Made by a program: the position numbers and the translations under genes
Shown: piece after piece, positions 1 through 7,687 of the stretch
How positions within the stretch are numbered: position 1 is the stretch's first letter
How the letters are laid out: each line of letters begins with the position of its first letter
Notes under the pieces: generated by a model
Seen by the model: the letters and a program-made list of their open reading frames with translations, nothing else
Databases searched by the model: none
What the model was told of the DNA's origin: nothing
DNA from: Metapseudomonas otitidis
GTDB lineage: Bacteria; Pseudomonadota; Gammaproteobacteria; Pseudomonadales; Pseudomonadaceae
DNA length: 64,000 nt
Reading direction: 5' to 3'
Assembly (NCBI RefSeq): GCF_900111835.1
Contig: NZ_FOJP01000008.1
Coordinates: 1-64,000 of the forward strand

Positions 1-70
1 GCGCGTCGCGCTGCAAATCGGTAGCCTGGGAGCCGTCCGCCTTCGATACCCGCATGTAGCCTATCAGCAT
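1..70 (-). CDS. tnpR: Tn3-family resolvase TnpR, N-terminal part only (runs off the window)
   Basis: The first 23 codons read on the minus strand give MLIGYMRVSKADGSQ followed by ATDLQRD, the start of a serine site-specific recombinase. The catalytic serine is Ser9 in the RVS motif, and the Tyr-Arg pair before it is conserved in the family. Resolvases act on a res site to resolve transposition cointegrates. It is divergent from the toxin-antitoxin pair and tnpA on its right, so together they form one transposition module. The rest of the gene lies left of the window. Confidence 0.85.
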   Translation of the reverse strand, partial: MLIGYMRVSKADGSQATDLQRDA

Positions 71-167
71 GTCGTACCTGTCACATATACGTTCGTTTTG
101 TCGAACCATTGCATCGCCCTTTGTGATTGGCGTATAAACACACAAACACCTATTAGCGGAGAACGCT
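71..167. promoter_or_regulatory. Probable res/promoter region between divergent tnpR and antitoxin gene
   Basis: These 97 bases separate tnpR (leftward) from the antitoxin gene (rightward). In Tn3-family elements the resolution site and the divergent promoters sit in this gap. The sequence is richer in A and T than its surroundings and has ATATACG and GTATAAAC stretches suited to promoters or resolvase half-sites. I could not delimit the three resolvase-binding subsites, so the call rests mainly on position. Confidence 0.4.
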
Positions 168-407
168 ATGAATACCATTCGCTGGAATGTCGCCGTCTCG
201 GCCGACACCGACCAGTCGCTTCGGATGTTTCTGGCCAGCCAGGGCGGCGGCCGTAAGGGCGACCTGTCGCGCTTCATCGAAGAAGCGGTACGGGCACACA
301 TCCTGGAGCTGAGCGCTGAGCAGGCCAAGGCCGCTAACGCCCATCTGAGTGAGGCAGAATTGACCAACGCGGTTGACGAAGCGCTCGACTGGGCACGTAA
401 GCGCTGA
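168..407 (+). CDS. Ribbon-helix-helix type antitoxin of a transposon-borne TA pair
   Basis: This 79-residue protein begins MNTIRWNVAVSADTDQSLR, a short beta-strand that fits a ribbon-helix-helix dimer. It is followed by the basic patch GGGRKGDLSRFIEEAVR and a helical acidic tail. Such proteins neutralise a partner toxin and repress their own promoter. A GGAGAA ribosome site lies just upstream of the ATG. The stop codon overlaps the start of the PIN toxin gene by one base (TGATG), which implies translational coupling. TA pairs placed between tnpR and tnpA are known in several Tn3-family transposons and help retain the element. Confidence 0.8.
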   Translation: MNTIRWNVAVSADTDQSLRMFLASQGGGRKGDLSRFIEEAVRAHILELSAEQAKAANAHLSEAELTNAVDEALDWARKR

Positions 408-817
408 TGCGGGTCGTGTTGGATACCAACATCCTGTTCAGCGCCCTGATCTCGCCACATGGCGCGCCCGATGCGATCTACCGTGCCTGGCGGGCGGCGC
501 GTTTCGAGGTGGTGACCTCGCGGATGCAACTCGATGAAATTCGTCGAGCCAGCCGCTATCCCAAGCTTCAGGCCATCCTACAGCCCGCCAAGGTGGGCGC
601 CATGATCAATAACCTGCAACGGGCTGTGGTACTGGAGCGCCTGACCATCGAGGTCGAAGCCGATGATCCGGATGACTCGTTTTTGCTGGCCATGGCCTTG
701 GCGGGCGATGCGGACTACCTGATAACCGGTGATCGCCGCGCCGGCCTGCTGCAACGCGGGCACATCGAACGCACGCGGATCGTCACGCCCGCCGTGTTCT
801 GCGTCGAGGTGCTGTGA
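407..817 (+). CDS. PIN-domain toxin (putative RNase) of a transposon-borne TA pair
   Basis: The 136-residue product opens with MRVVLDTNILFSAL, the first acidic motif of a PIN-domain nuclease. Later acidic residues appear in EADDPDDSFLLAMALAG and DADYLITGDR, the usual second and third metal-binding positions. PIN toxins cleave RNA with Mg2+ or Mn2+. The protein resembles the PIN_3 (COG1569-like) class of TA toxins. It directly follows its antitoxin with a one-base overlap and lies three bases before tnpA, so all three probably share one transcript. The RNA target cannot be read from the sequence. Confidence 0.85.
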   Translation: MRVVLDTNILFSALISPHGAPDAIYRAWRAARFEVVTSRMQLDEIRRASRYPKLQAILQPAKVGAMINNLQRAVVLERLTIEVEADDPDDSFLLAMALAGDADYLITGDRRAGLLQRGHIERTRIVTPAVFCVEVL

Positions 818-820
818 TCA

Positions 821-3814
821 ATGCCGGTCGGTTTTCTGACTCAAGAGCAACGCGACGGTTTTGGCCGCTATGTTGATTCGCCCAGCCGTGAAGAGCTGGA
901 ACGTTACTTCCACCTGAGCGATGAAGACCGTGAAGCCATCCAGGTGCTGCGGGGTAACCATAACCGTCTGGGTTATGCCGTTCTGCTGACCACCGTCCGC
1001 TTCGTTGGCGTTCTGCCGGACAAGCCCGCCGCCGTGCCGGTGGAAGTCCTGCAGGTGCTTTGCCGACAACTGGCGATTCCAGACCCCGACTGCCTCCAGC
1101 GCTATAGCGATCATCGCCGCTGGATACATGCCACCGATATTCAGAACCGCTTTGGCTATCGTCATTTCACCGATCCGGGCATCGGCTTTCGCTTGAGCCG
1201 CTGGCTGTATGCCCTCTGCTGGACGGGCACCGACCGGCCGGGAGTGCTGTTTGAGCGAGCCACCTCGTGGCTGTTCACACAGAAAGTCCTCCTGCCTGGT
1301 GTGTCTCAACTAGAGCGCTTTATCGCCCAGTTGCGCAGTCGGGTCGAAGAACGCCTCTGGTTTACGCTGGGCCGCAGCGTGACTGAGGAACAGCGATTGC
1401 AACTGCAAGACTTGCTGACGGTGGCCGAAGGCAACCGCAGCTCCCGGCTGGATCAATTGCGCTCCGGCCCGGTCATGGTCAGTGGCCCCGCGTTGATTCG
1501 GGCACTGCGCCGGCTCGATGACGTGCGCGGCATCGGCATCACCTTGCCGGCGGCGGCGCACATCCCTCCCAGCCGTATCGCCGCCCTGGCCCGCTTCGCC
1601 AACACGGCCAAGGTCACCGCGATTAATCGGCTGCCGGCGTCGCGGCGGATGGCGACACTGGTGGCCTTCGCACTCTGCCTGGAGGCGACTGCGCACGACG
1701 ACGCACTGGAAGTCCTGGAGGCCTTGCTGCGCGACCTGTTCAGCAACGCGGAGAAGGCCGACAAGAAAGCCCGCATGCGCAGCCTGAAAGACCTGGATCG
1801 GTCGGCCGCGACGCTCGCCGCCGCGTGCAAGGTCGTGCTGGACAGCTCGATCAGCGATGACAACGTGCGCGCCCGGCTGTTCAACGACCTGCCGAGGACC
1901 ACCCTGGAAAAGGCCCTGGAAGAGGTCAACGCGCTGATCCGCCCGGTAGATGACGTCTATTTTCTTGCATTGGAAGCGCGCTACCGCAGCGTGCGCCGCT
2001 TCCTGCCCGACCTGCTCAAGCACATCCGCTTCGGCTTCAGCCCGGCCGGCAAGGGCGTGGCGGCTAGTCTGGAGTGGCTGCAACTGAACCTGCCGCGCCG
2101 GAAGCCAGAGGATGACGCGCCGCAGGAGATCGTGGCCAAGGCTTGGCAGAAGCACATCACCCGCGAAGATGGCTCCCTCGACATGGGTGCCTATGTGTTC
2201 TGCACGCTCGATGCGCTGCGCACGGCCCTGCGCCGCCGCGATGTCTTCGTCTCGCCCAGTTGGCGCTATGCCGACCCGCGCCTTGGCCTGCTCGACGGTG
2301 CCGAATGGCTGGCGGCGCGACCGATCATCTGCCGGTCACTGGGCCTGACCATCGACGCCAAAACCACCCTGGACGCCTTGTCCGTCGAGCTGGATGCAAC
2401 CTGGCTGGCAGTAGCCGCGCGCCTGCCCGACAACCCGGCGATTCAACTGAGCGAGAACACCGAGGGCAAGACCGAACTGTCGCTCGGGGCGCTGGACAAG
2501 CTGGACGAGCCCTGCTCGTTGCTGCAACTGCGGGCGGCCGTGTCTGACCTGATGCCGCGTGTCGATCTGCCGGAAATCCTCTTGGAAATCGCCGCCCGCA
2601 CTGGCTTTTCCGAGGCCTTCACCCATGTCTCCGAACGCAATGCACGCGCCGACAACCTGGTCACCAGCCTCTGCGCGGTGCTGTTGGGCGGGGCCTGCAA
2701 CACCGGCCTGGAGCCCTTGATCCGCACCGACAACCCGGCGCTGCGCCGTGACCGGCTGTCCTGGGTCAGCCAGAATTATATCCGCGACGACACCCTGTCA
2801 GCGGCTAACGCCATCCTGGTCGGAGCGCAAAGCCAACTGGAACTGGCCCAAGTCTGGGGTGGCGGCGAGGTCGCCTCCGCCGATGGCATGCGCTTCGTCG
2901 TACCGGTGCGCACCGTGCATGCCGGCCCCAATCCGAAGTATTTCGGCACCGGCCGGGGTGTCACCTGGTACAACCTGATTTCCGACCAATTCTCCGGCCT
3001 CAACGCCATCACCGTGCCCGGCACGCTGCGCGACAGCCTGGTGTTGCTGGCGGTCGTGCTGGAACAGCAGACCGAGTTGCAGCCGACGCAAATCATGACC
3101 GACACCGGGGCCTACAGCGATGTGGTGTTCGGGCTCTTCCGCCTACTTGGCTACCACTTCAGTCCGCGGCTGGCCGATGTCGGCGGTACCCGCTTCTGGC
3201 GCACGCGCCCGGACGCGGACTACGGCAAGCTCAACGGGCTGGCCCGCCAGTCGGTCAAACTCGACCTGATCGCCGAGCACTGGGACGACCTGCTGCGCCT
3301 GGCCGGCTCGCTCAAACTCGGCCGGGTGCCGGCGACTGGCATCATGCGCACGCTGCAAACGGGAGATAGACCCACCCGGCTGGCCCAGGCGCTGGCCGAA
3401 TTCGGGCGGATCGAAAAGACTCTGCACACGTTGACCTATATCGACGACGAGTCCAAGCGCCGCGCCACCCTGACCCAGTTGAACCGAGGCGAAGGCCGGC
3501 ACAGCCTGGCCCGCGCCGTGTTCCACGGCAAACGCGGCGAGCTCCGCCAGCGCTACCGCGAAGGCCAGGAAGACCAGCTCGGTGCTCTGGGCCTGGTGGT
3601 GAACATCATCGTGCTGTGGAACACCCTCTACATGACGGCGGCCGTGGAACGGCTCAAGCAGCACGGCTATCCAGTGCTGGAAGAGGATTTGGCCCGGCTA
3701 TCGCCGCTGATCTACGAGCACATCAACATGCTCGGGCGGTATTCCTTTGCGGTACCGGAAGAAGTTGCGCGCGGCGAGCTGCGGCCACTGCGTAATCCAG
3801 ACGACGACCTGTGA
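821..3814 (+). CDS. tnpA: Tn3-family transposase TnpA
   Basis: This 997-residue protein has the usual length for a Tn3-family transposase, which performs replicative transposition at 38-bp terminal repeats. The N-terminal part is the DUF4158-type DNA-binding region. The C-terminal DDE domain shows Asp688 in SADGMRF, Asp761 in IMTDTGAYSD and Glu891 in NRGEGRHSLAR. Their spacings of 73 and 130 residues match those known for the family triad. The PIN toxin gene ends three bases upstream. The frame is intact, so the enzyme may be active. The matching terminal repeat is probably the one at 5212-5249, beyond the mer genes. Confidence 0.97.
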   Translation: MPVGFLTQEQRDGFGRYVDSPSREELERYFHLSDEDREAIQVLRGNHNRLGYAVLLTTVRFVGVLPDKPAAVPVEVLQVLCRQLAIPDPDCLQRYSDHRRWIHATDIQNRFGYRHFTDPGIGFRLSRWLYALCWTGTDRPGVLFERATSWLFTQKVLLPGVSQLERFIAQLRSRVEERLWFTLGRSVTEEQRLQLQDLLTVAEGNRSSRLDQLRSGPVMVSGPALIRALRRLDDVRGIGITLPAAAHIPPSRIAALARFANTAKVTAINRLPASRRMATLVAFALCLEATAHDDALEVLEALLRDLFSNAEKADKKARMRSLKDLDRSAATLAAACKVVLDSSISDDNVRARLFNDLPRTTLEKALEEVNALIRPVDDVYFLALEARYRSVRRFLPDLLKHIRFGFSPAGKGVAASLEWLQLNLPRRKPEDDAPQEIVAKAWQKHITREDGSLDMGAYVFCTLDALRTALRRRDVFVSPSWRYADPRLGLLDGAEWLAARPIICRSLGLTIDAKTTLDALSVELDATWLAVAARLPDNPAIQLSENTEGKTELSLGALDKLDEPCSLLQLRAAVSDLMPRVDLPEILLEIAARTGFSEAFTHVSERNARADNLVTSLCAVLLGGACNTGLEPLIRTDNPALRRDRLSWVSQNYIRDDTLSAANAILVGAQSQLELAQVWGGGEVASADGMRFVVPVRTVHAGPNPKYFGTGRGVTWYNLISDQFSGLNAITVPGTLRDSLVLLAVVLEQQTELQPTQIMTDTGAYSDVVFGLFRLLGYHFSPRLADVGGTRFWRTRPDADYGKLNGLARQSVKLDLIAEHWDDLLRLAGSLKLGRVPATGIMRTLQTGDRPTRLAQALAEFGRIEKTLHTLTYIDDESKRRATLTQLNRGEGRHSLARAVFHGKRGELRQRYREGQEDQLGALGLVVNIIVLWNTLYMTAAVERLKQHGYPVLEEDLARLSPLIYEHINMLGRYSFAVPEEVARGELRPLRNPDDDL

Positions 3815-3826
3815 TCCCCCTAAACG

Positions 3827-4039
3827 CTATGAGCAACACCCAAGCTGCTGCTGGATCGGCGGGCACTTCACCGAGCCGAACGAACAGAAAACGCAGCAAT
3901 CCCCTGGGTTGGGGCGCAGCAGCGCCTTGCAGTTGCTGCACTCGTAATAGAACTGGCAGGCGTCCGTGGGCATGGTTTCCGGCTTGGCGAAGCCGCAGCG
4001 CGGGCAAGTCAGCACGGACTCAAGGACAATGGCGCTCAT
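3827..4039 (-). CDS. GDCCVxC-domain cysteine-rich protein of the mer module
   Basis: The 70-residue protein has two zinc-ribbon-like cysteine pairs (CPRC and CSNC), then the signature GDCCVFCSFGSVKCPP and a terminal CC. Small proteins with this motif are often encoded beside merT/merP, and some relatives are selenoproteins. Here the codons are ordinary cysteine codons. It lies 7 bases downstream of merP in the same direction and probably ends the merTP transcript. A role in binding or passing on Hg(II) is an inference from context. No enzymatic activity can be assigned. Confidence 0.8.
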   Translation of the reverse strand: MSAIVLESVLTCPRCGFAKPETMPTDACQFYYECSNCKALLRPNPGDCCVFCSFGSVKCPPIQQQLGCCS

Positions 4040-4046
4040 CGTGACC

Positions 4047-4322
4047 TCACTTCTGCACTGTGGAGGGGTATCCCGCGTTCGCGGTCGCCTCAGTCAGTGC
4101 CTCGGGCTGGGCCTTATCGGGATCGTAGGTGACGGTCGCCGTCTTCTGGTCGAAATTGACCTGGACGTCACTCACGCCGGACACCTTCTCCAGCGACTTC
4201 TTGACCGTGATCGGACAGAGTCCGCACGTCATGTTCTGCACGTCGAGCGTGACGGTTTTCGGGGGAGCCGCCAGCGCCACGAAGGGCAAGGCGAAAAGCA
4301 CGGCGATCAGCAGTTTGCGCAT
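4047..4322 (-). CDS. merP: Periplasmic mercury-binding protein MerP
   Basis: The 91-residue protein has a signal peptide (MRKLLIAVLFALPFVALA) and one heavy-metal-associated fold. The metal motif reads MTCGLCPITVKKSLEKVSG, a variant of the usual GMTCxxC with both cysteines kept. MerP takes up Hg(II) in the periplasm and passes it to MerT. A GGAG ribosome site precedes the ATG. It lies 12 bases after merT and is transcribed leftward from the mer promoter. No merA reductase follows, which is unusual for a mercury-resistance operon. Confidence 0.95.
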   Translation of the reverse strand: MRKLLIAVLFALPFVALAAPPKTVTLDVQNMTCGLCPITVKKSLEKVSGVSDVQVNFDQKTATVTYDPDKAQPEALTEATANAGYPSTVQK

Positions 4323-4334
4323 GGTTAATCTCCT

Positions 4335-4685
4335 TCAGTAGAACAGCGGGGCGAGCCACGGCACGGCCAATAGGCCGAGCAGCAGCACGCTGACGATCCA
4401 GAACACGAGTCGCTGTCGCACGAGCGTGCGCGGATCGGCGCAGGGTGTACCTGGCGTACAAACCTGTGGCACCAGGTAGAGCTTGCGGAATGCCAATCCC
4501 AGGAACAGTAGAGTCAACCCGATGAAGAGGGGGCGTAGTGGCTCCATCATGGTCAGAGCGCCCACCCACGTACCGCCGACACCGAGTGCCAACAGCACCA
4601 GTGGCCCGACACAGCACACCGACGCACCGATGGCGGTCAGCGAACTCGCGACCAGCGAGCCTTTCCCGGTGAGTTGCATCCCCAT
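4335..4685 (-). CDS. merT: Mercuric ion transporter MerT
   Basis: The product has 116 residues if translation starts at the ATG six bases after an AGGAG ribosome site. Two other in-frame ATGs lie nearby, but 116 is the usual MerT length. There are three hydrophobic segments. A vicinal cysteine pair sits in the first (ASVCCVGPLVLL), and a second pair lies in the cytoplasmic loop (VCTPGTPCADP). These pairs relay Hg(II) from MerP into the cytoplasm. The gene is divergent from merR and is driven from the shared operator at 4718-4749. Confidence 0.95.
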   Translation of the reverse strand: MGMQLTGKGSLVASSLTAIGASVCCVGPLVLLALGVGGTWVGALTMMEPLRPLFIGLTLLFLGLAFRKLYLVPQVCTPGTPCADPRTLVRQRLVFWIVSVLLLGLLAVPWLAPLFY

Positions 4686-4717
4686 TCCCATCTCCTGAGC
4701 CTGATTGCCTAGGTGCT

Positions 4718-4749
4718 ATTCTAAACTCCGTACCAAAGTACGGAATCAA
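4718..4749 (-). promoter_or_regulatory. mer operator/promoter (MerR-controlled, merT direction)
   Basis: A perfect 7-4-7 dyad, TCCGTAC-CAAA-GTACGGA at 4727-4744, is the classical MerR operator. On the minus strand it lies between a -35 TTGATT (4744-4749) and a -10 TAGAAT (4718-4723), giving an overlong 19-20 bp spacer. That overlong spacer is the hallmark of promoters activated by MerR-induced DNA untwisting when Hg(II) binds. The divergent merR start lies 10 bases to the right, so MerR also represses itself from this site. Confidence 0.93.
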
Positions 4750-4759
4750 GGAGAAAGTG

Positions 4760-5158
4760 ATGGCCACAGAGCTGACCATTGGCAAGCTGGCAGACGCCGC
4801 CGGGGTGAACGTCGAGACGATCCGCTACTACCAGCGACGCGGGCTGCTGGATGAACCAGCCAAACCCTTGGGTGGCCATCGGCGCTATCCGGTGGACATG
4901 GTGAAGCGACTGCGTTTCATCAAGCGGGCTCAGGCGCTGGGTTTCACGCTCTCGGAAGTCGGTGGACTGCTGACGCTGGATGAGTCGTGCGCCTGTGCCG
5001 AAACGCGAGCACGGGCTGCACGCAAGCTCGCGTTGATCGAGCAGAAGATGGCCGACTTGGTCGTCATGCAGCAACTGTTAGGCGAACTGGTGCAGCAATG
5101 TTATGCGGGAGACGGCGGAACGATCTGCCCGATCATCGAGGCACTGATCAGAGAGTAA
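4760..5158 (+). CDS. merR: Mercury-responsive transcriptional regulator MerR
   Basis: The 132-residue protein starts with a winged-helix DNA-binding domain (LTIGKLADAAGVNVETIRYY) followed by the dimerising helix of the MerR family. Cys79, Cys114 and Cys123 have the spacing of the three Hg(II)-binding cysteines of classical MerR (82, 117, 126). This points to mercury rather than another metal. The ATG at 4760 is preferred over a GTG one codon earlier because AGGAGA lies seven bases upstream. MerR activates merT-merP and represses itself at the operator it shares with merT. Confidence 0.95.
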   Translation: MATELTIGKLADAAGVNVETIRYYQRRGLLDEPAKPLGGHRRYPVDMVKRLRFIKRAQALGFTLSEVGGLLTLDESCACAETRARAARKLALIEQKMADLVVMQQLLGELVQQCYAGDGGTICPIIEALIRE

Positions 5159-5211
5159 TGCCTGGCGGGTGAGCTGGAGATCGGAAAGCCCCTTTACGGT
5201 GGGATTCAGAG

Positions 5212-5249
5212 CTTACGTTGGTTTTTGGTTCCATTGCTCCCCAAACCCC
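5212..5249 (-). repeat. 38-bp terminal inverted repeat of the mer/TnpA Tn3-family transposon (right end)
   Basis: Read on the minus strand these 38 bases begin GGGGTTTGGGGAGC and end CAACGTAAG. This is the GGGG...TAAG frame and exact length of Tn3-family ends. It lies 53 bases after merR, which suggests that the transposon comprises tnpR, the RHH/PIN pair, tnpA and the mer module. The five bases beyond it (GGAAT, 5250-5254) would be one copy of the target duplication. The left partner must lie outside the window. Confidence 0.75.
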
Positions 5250-5342
5250 GGAATCAAGGCATTGCTATTCTCGAAAATAGTTCTTGAAATTCTATTCTTG
5301 ATTGCATATCATCTCAACGAGTTTCGATAAGAAAGGATGCCC

Positions 5343-5633
5343 ATGCGACCGTCTGTTGTGCTTGACATGAAGCGAAGCGCAGTGCGTGAAGCGGTAGGCC
5401 GCTTTCGCGCCGCGAACCCGCGCGTCTTCGGCTCGGTGCTGCATGGCACCGACCGGGATGGCAGCGACCTCGACCTGTTGGTCGATGCGCTGCCCGGTGC
5501 CACGTTGTTGGACTTGGGCGATTTGGAAGAAGAACTGAAATCGCTGCTCGGCGTTGACGTCGATCTGCTGACTCCCGGCGACCTGCCGCCGAAGTTCCGG
5601 GCCAAGGTGCTCGCGGAGGCGCAACCGATATGA
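5343..5633 (+). CDS. mntA: MNT-domain nucleotidyltransferase antitoxin (MntA-like)
   Basis: This 96-residue minimal nucleotidyltransferase carries the motif FGSVLHGTDRDGSDLDLLVD, a GS-X10-DxD signature with both metal-binding aspartates. In MntA/HepT systems the antitoxin transfers AMP groups to a tyrosine of the HEPN toxin and so inactivates it. The ATG at 5343 is chosen over one at 5337 because the AAGGA ribosome site (5333-5337) overlaps the earlier ATG. The stop overlaps the HEPN start (ATGA), so the pair is translationally coupled. It lies just outside the mer transposon end. Confidence 0.88.
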   Translation: MRPSVVLDMKRSAVREAVGRFRAANPRVFGSVLHGTDRDGSDLDLLVDALPGATLLDLGDLEEELKSLLGVDVDLLTPGDLPPKFRAKVLAEAQPI

Positions 5634-6016
5634 GCGAGAACCGCCTGCCCGATTACCTCGACCACATTCAGCAGGCCGCAACCGATGCGCGCAGCTTCGT
5701 GGAAGGGATGGCCAAGGACGACTTCTTGGCCGACAAGCGCACCCAGCAGGCCGTCATCATGAGCCTGATCGTCATCGGCGAGGCGGCCACAAAGGTGATG
5801 GATGGCTACGTCGAGTTCACCCAGGCGCATGCCGACGTGCCGTGGCGCAGCATGCGCAATATGCGTAATCGCATGGCTCACGGCTATTTCGACATCAACC
5901 TCGATGTGGTGTGGGAGACGGTACAGGAATGGCTGCCGGCGTTGCTCCAGCAATTGCCCGCCGTGCGTCAGGATGCCGACGATGAAGACCGTAACGACAA
6001 AGGCATGGAGCCATGA
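5630..6016 (+). CDS. hepT: HEPN-domain toxin / HepT-like ribonuclease
   Basis: The 128-residue all-alpha protein belongs to the DUF86/HepT group. The catalytic RX4HxY motif is visible as RNRMAHGYF near residue 80. The tyrosine in this motif is the one AMPylated by the MNT partner in characterised systems. HEPN toxins cleave RNA. The gene overlaps the upstream MNT gene by four bases. The last 20 residues are highly charged (DADDEDRNDKGMEP) and probably disordered. MNT/HEPN pairs occur as stabilisation or defence modules on mobile DNA. Confidence 0.88.
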   Translation: MSENRLPDYLDHIQQAATDARSFVEGMAKDDFLADKRTQQAVIMSLIVIGEAATKVMDGYVEFTQAHADVPWRSMRNMRNRMAHGYFDINLDVVWETVQEWLPALLQQLPAVRQDADDEDRNDKGMEP

Positions 6017-6031
6017 CCAATCAAGCCGCCG

Positions 6032-6205
6032 ATGTTCGGCCCCTCTGGCGTGTTCGATCCCGCGACCTATGAGCCGCGCTCGGGCAAGACCTTCTGGATG
6101 GCCGCAACGGACGAGAGTTCGCTGGTGGGCAAGGAGGCAGCAGCCGACACGCTCATCGGCAACTGCACGACCGCACGACCAGCCTCCCGTTCAAATTCGA
6201 GTTAG
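6032..6205 (+). pseudogene. Short orphan reading frame, probable gene remnant
   Basis: A 57-codon frame begins MFGPSGVFDPATYEPRSGKT shortly after hepT and ends at a TAG. It has the codon use of a real high-GC gene but no ribosome site and no recognisable domain. A second, 19-codon frame overlaps its start from 6013. I read this as the decayed 5' end of an unidentified island gene. A genuine short gene cannot be excluded. Confidence 0.3.
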
Positions 6206-6252
6206 AACTCATATCCAGCCTGTCTGGGGGCACTGTGAAAGAGGGATCTCCG

Positions 6253-6609
6253 ATGACTGTTGAATCGAGAATATTTTCTGTAGCCGAGTATGTTCAGCCG
6301 TCCGAAGGCGAGCCTATTCGTTCCGTTGTGCTTGAAACCCGAGACTCAATTATCGTGGTTTGGCATGTCCATCCCGGGCAGGAAATTGCGGCTCACATTC
6401 ATCCTCACGGCCAAGACACGTGGACTGTTTTGTCGGGAATGGCTGATTACTTTCAGGGCAATGGGATTGTTCGTGCCCTCAGGGAAGGTGAGATAGCCGT
6501 GGCAAGACCGGGCCAAGTGCACGGGGCGCGAAATACAGGTACCGAGCCATTTGTGTTCGTCTCGGTTGTGGCATCAGCCAATGCCGGTTTCGTATTGGCT
6601 GAGCGATAG
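6253..6609 (+). CDS. Single-domain cupin protein
   Basis: The 118-residue protein is a small beta-barrel cupin. Cupin motif 1 is seen as HPGQEIAAHIHPHGQDTWTVLSG, with metal-ligand histidines and the Glu position replaced by Asp or Gln. Motif 2 is seen as ARPGQVHGARN with its conserved histidine. Such proteins bind a metal and often a small ligand, and the reaction is not predictable. A GAGGGA ribosome site precedes the ATG. Base composition is clearly less GC-rich than its neighbours, which suggests a separate origin within the island. Confidence 0.8.
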   Translation: MTVESRIFSVAEYVQPSEGEPIRSVVLETRDSIIVVWHVHPGQEIAAHIHPHGQDTWTVLSGMADYFQGNGIVRALREGEIAVARPGQVHGARNTGTEPFVFVSVVASANAGFVLAER

Positions 6610-6863
6610 AGCCCAATCTCTGGAGTTGGTCCAATGAGCGGTCGGGGAGATAGGTAACAGACATGCAGCGGACACGGCTGCTAAACCAGGTCGCAAACCT
6701 CCTTGCGTCGCAGCGTGCCGCAAGCGACGCGATCAATCGAATGGGGTCGGCATGAGACTGAACACCATCCAGTTCCCGACCGCGTAGCCGCCTGTCCTGC
6801 CGATCAGGTCTTGACCATCGACGCCTGGGATCAGTCCTGAATGTTCTTGGAGACCACTACGTT
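6610..6863. other. Intergenic debris, no gene recognised
   Basis: These 254 bases hold no convincing gene or structured RNA. The last 60 bases contain a readable stretch (VLTIDAWDQS then stop, ending at 6840) that looks like the tail of a lost upstream gene, followed by the leader of the next gene. Composition is mixed, as expected for a junction between acquired segments. Confidence 0.4.
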
Positions 6864-7190
6864 ATGAGCCGCAGCCGCCGCAAAACACCCATCGTCGGGC
6901 ACACGACCTGCGGCAGCGAGCGCGAGGACAAGAAGCTCTGGCATCAGCGCTGGCGCACCCGTGAGCGCACGGCGCTGACCAGCGCGTCGCCCGAAGCCCT
7001 GAGCGCCCATCTGCCCCTGCTGGAAAACCAGGCCAGCAGCGTCTGGTCGATGGGCAAGGATGGCCGCTCCTACTGGCCCGTCAAGCGCCAGGCCGCCACG
7101 GCGGATCGCATCGCCAATCACAAGGGACGCAACCCGCAAGAACGCGCCTCCCTGAAAAAGCGCCTGCTGCGCAAGTGGATGAGCAAATGA
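6864..7190 (+). CDS. Small basic hypothetical protein, island-associated
   Basis: The 108-residue protein is strongly basic and opens MSRSRRKTPIVGHTTCGSER. It is rich in Arg, Lys and Trp and ends with ERASLKKRLLRKWMSK. I recall similar proteins in Tn4371-like and other conjugative elements, but I know of no assigned function. Nucleic-acid binding is plausible from its charge. Its stop codon overlaps the next start (ATGA). It therefore begins a chain of four coupled genes that ends with the resolvase at 8606. Confidence 0.65.
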   Translation: MSRSRRKTPIVGHTTCGSEREDKKLWHQRWRTRERTALTSASPEALSAHLPLLENQASSVWSMGKDGRSYWPVKRQAATADRIANHKGRNPQERASLKKRLLRKWMSK

Positions 7191-7687
7191 AGCTCTCCTT
7201 CCATCAGCACATTGCGCTGTTCTGGATGATCGGTGCTCCGGGCGTCTTCGCGCCCGTGATCGAGAACGCCAAGCGGCCCGATGCCGGCGCCGTCATGGCG
7301 TGGGGTGTCGCGATCGTGGCGGTGATGATCCTCTTCACCCCTTTGCTGCTGCGCTGTCCACCATTCCGGCGCTGGTATGGCCGGACGGATGCGCTGTCGG
7401 AGCGGCAGCGCCAGGCGCTTGCCGAGCGCGGCCTGCGCCGCTACTACCAGACCGCTTTCGATGACGGCTACGTGCCCCGCGTGATGCCCTACGTGTGGCG
7501 CATCATCTGGACGGTCGGCGGGTTGATGGCTGTGACCGCCGTACTGCCTACCAACACCGGACGGCCAGCCTTCGATGCCTTGGTGGTCTTCTCGACCTGG
7601 TATCCGATAGGCGTGATGCTGCTGGTTTTCGCGTCGAGGCCCCTTGGCCGGTTGATTCGCCAAAGAGCACAGGAGCGGCGGAAATGA
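7187..7687 (+). CDS. Hypothetical four-helix inner-membrane protein
   Basis: The 166-residue product has four hydrophobic segments arranged as two pairs: HIALFWMIGAPGVFAPVI with AVMAWGVAIVAVMILFTPLLL, and a later pair near residues 103-150. They are separated by a charged loop with RRWYGRTDALSERQRQ. The ATG at 7187, overlapping the preceding stop, is preferred to a GTG at 7175. The stop overlaps the next gene's ATG. No known family was recognised. Its place in a coupled chain with the small basic protein suggests a shared membrane-linked role on the mobile element. Confidence 0.6.
   Translation: MKLSFHQHIALFWMIGAPGVFAPVIENAKRPDAGAVMAWGVAIVAVMILFTPLLLRCPPFRRWYGRTDALSERQRQALAERGLRRYYQTAFDDGYVPRVMPYVWRIIWTVGGLMAVTAVLPTNTGRPAFDALVVFSTWYPIGVMLLVFASRPLGRLIRQRAQERRK

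Noticed and set aside
3815..3826. CCCCCTAA after the tnpA stop as a transposon terminus
   Set aside because: It lacks the 38-bp GGGG...TAAG structure. A full-length match was found at 5212-5249 instead.
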